Assembly (NCBI RefSeq): GCF_030646925.1
Contig: NZ_JAUSKL010000087.1
Location: 62,001-126,000 of the forward strand
DNA length: 64,000 nucleotides
Reading direction: 5' to 3'
Origin: Candidatus Binatus sp.
Lineage (GTDB): Bacteria > Desulfobacterota > Binatia > Binatales > Binataceae
The position numbers were made by a program, and so were the translations under genes. The notes below the pieces were generated by a model, which saw nothing but the letters and a program-made list of their open reading frames with translations, had not been told where the DNA came from and made no database searches. Below are positions 63,439-64,000 of the stretch, in pieces; position 1 is the stretch's first letter; the number at the start of each line of letters is the position of its first letter.

Positions 63439-64000
63439 ATGAAACGATCAACGGCAAGCCTTATTTTTTCGATGGTAACTGTCCTGATAATAGCGCTCTC
63501 GGCGCCAGGGAGCGCTTTCGCGCAATTTCACAATACGAAGTTCGGCGATTTCGCACTCGCGAACATCACGACCGGCAGCGACGATACGGCGCTTGGATAC
63601 GCCGCGCTTACCACCAACACATCGGGCGGTCTGAATACCGCGACCGGGGTGGCCGCTCTCTATTTTAACGATACCGGCTCCAGCAACACTGCTGATGGGG
63701 TAGACACTCTCTTCTACAACATCTCGGGTGCGAGCAATACCGCAGCGGGAGCGTATGCTCTCTTCCGCAATACGGGGGGCATGCTGAATACGGCCAGCGG
63801 AGCCCAGGCCCTTTACAGCAACACCACCGGGAACAACAACAGCGCGACCGGTGCGAAGGCTCTCTACAGCAATACGACCGGCGTTCAGAACACCGCCAGC
63901 GGAGCGCAGGCTTTGTACAGCAACAATACCGGCCGCTATAACACGGCGGCTGGATTGCAAGCGATGTACAAGAACACGACTGGTCAATACAACACTGCTG
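63439..64000 (+). CDS. secreted 17-residue-repeat protein, partial (runs off the window)
   Basis: 187 codons visible, no stop before the edge. Signal peptide at 1-28 (MKRSTASLIFSMVTVLIIAL, ending AFA). From residue 50 eight perfect-length repeats of 17 residues begin, of the type TASGAQALYSNTTGxxN. Such repeats form beta-helical stems in surface adhesins, phage-tail-like fibres and proteins with a C-terminal S74 chaperone. The missing C-terminus decides which. GGAGAA lies 8 bases ahead of the ATG. Confidence 0.82.
   Translation, partial: MKRSTASLIFSMVTVLIIALSAPGSAFAQFHNTKFGDFALANITTGSDDTALGYAALTTNTSGGLNTATGVAALYFNDTGSSNTADGVDTLFYNISGASNTAAGAYALFRNTGGMLNTASGAQALYSNTTGNNNSATGAKALYSNTTGVQNTASGAQALYSNNTGRYNTAAGLQAMYKNTTGQYNTA
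63586..63993 (+). repeat. eight 51 bp coding tandem repeats
   Basis: Each unit encodes 17 residues with consensus TAxGxxALYxNTTGxxN. Units 5-7 are closest to each other (GCTCTCTACAGCAATACGAC-type), the first four more diverged. The array continues past the window. Confidence 0.85.

Noticed and set aside
63586-63993. Regular 51 bp periodicity resembling a CRISPR array
   Set aside because: The frame is open throughout and the units encode a 17-residue protein repeat; there are no identical repeats with unique spacers.

Overview
This window is GC-rich bacterial chromosome with dense, mostly short operons. Many adjacent genes overlap by the 4 bases ATGA, and there are several unrelated families of short interspersed repeats. 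Lipoproteins, a TolC protein, an OmpA-type protein and a YdbH-type intermembrane bridge show a Gram-negative cell with an outer membrane. Three LLM-type (luciferase-like) flavin oxidoreductases, an amidohydrolase-2 protein, a CoA-transferase, two acyl-CoA dehydrogenases, a crotonase, an epoxide hydrolase and a sulfotransferase cluster suggest an uncultured soil-type lineage such as Binatota (Desulfobacterota_B). That placement is inference from gene content only.

Layout. 0-10 kb: glgB, an MBL hydrolase, membrane proteins, tRNA-Leu, an LLM oxidoreductase, nadE, and a DUF559 endonuclease-like gene exactly bracketed by inverted ~100 bp repeats. 10-17.8 kb: uvrB, then an envelope block with two paralogous secreted Trp-rich repeat proteins, an OmpA-type lipoprotein and small secreted or membrane proteins. 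17.9-22.4 kb (minus): pgeF, a small basic protein, a Gfo/Idh/MocA oxidoreductase and a pair of acyl-CoA dehydrogenases. 22.5-26.8 kb (plus): uvrA-like gene, small genes, RluA-type pseudouridine synthase, followed by a repeat-rich gap. 27-32 kb: a secreted protein, a TolC-family protein, SnoaL-like and CaiB-type genes.

32-36 kb: compact plus operon comF, methyltransferase, purM, purN, glycosyltransferase, glutaredoxin. 36-43 kb: a lipoprotein, a membrane protein, and a catabolic divergon (TetR, LLM oxidoreductase, hydrolase, epoxide hydrolase on minus; amidohydrolase on plus) around a strong palindromic operator. 43.4-47 kb: tRNA-Lys, a DoxX-like protein, and a YdbH-like protein coupled to a lipoprotein that appears to fuse YnbE and YdbL. 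47.3-53.1 kb: a stand-alone sigma-54-type activator and a cluster of four sulfotransferases plus a glycosyltransferase. 53.6-64 kb: LLM oxidoreductase, a CYTH-like protein with a two-gene chromate transporter, MDR reductase, an MBL hydrolase, transaldolase, ThuA-like protein, crotonase, and at the right edge the start of a secreted protein made of 17-residue repeats.

The most unusual items are the DUF559 cassette and its gene-less relatives, the YnbE-YdbL fusion, the paired secreted repeat proteins (one with six Met-His-Lys/Arg-Met/Ile-Pro-Pro boxes), the four-sulfotransferase cluster, the near-perfect 30 bp TetR operator, and an acyl-CoA dehydrogenase pair in which one subunit has lost the usual catalytic Glu. 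No CRISPR array, rRNA, integrase or complete insertion sequence was seen.
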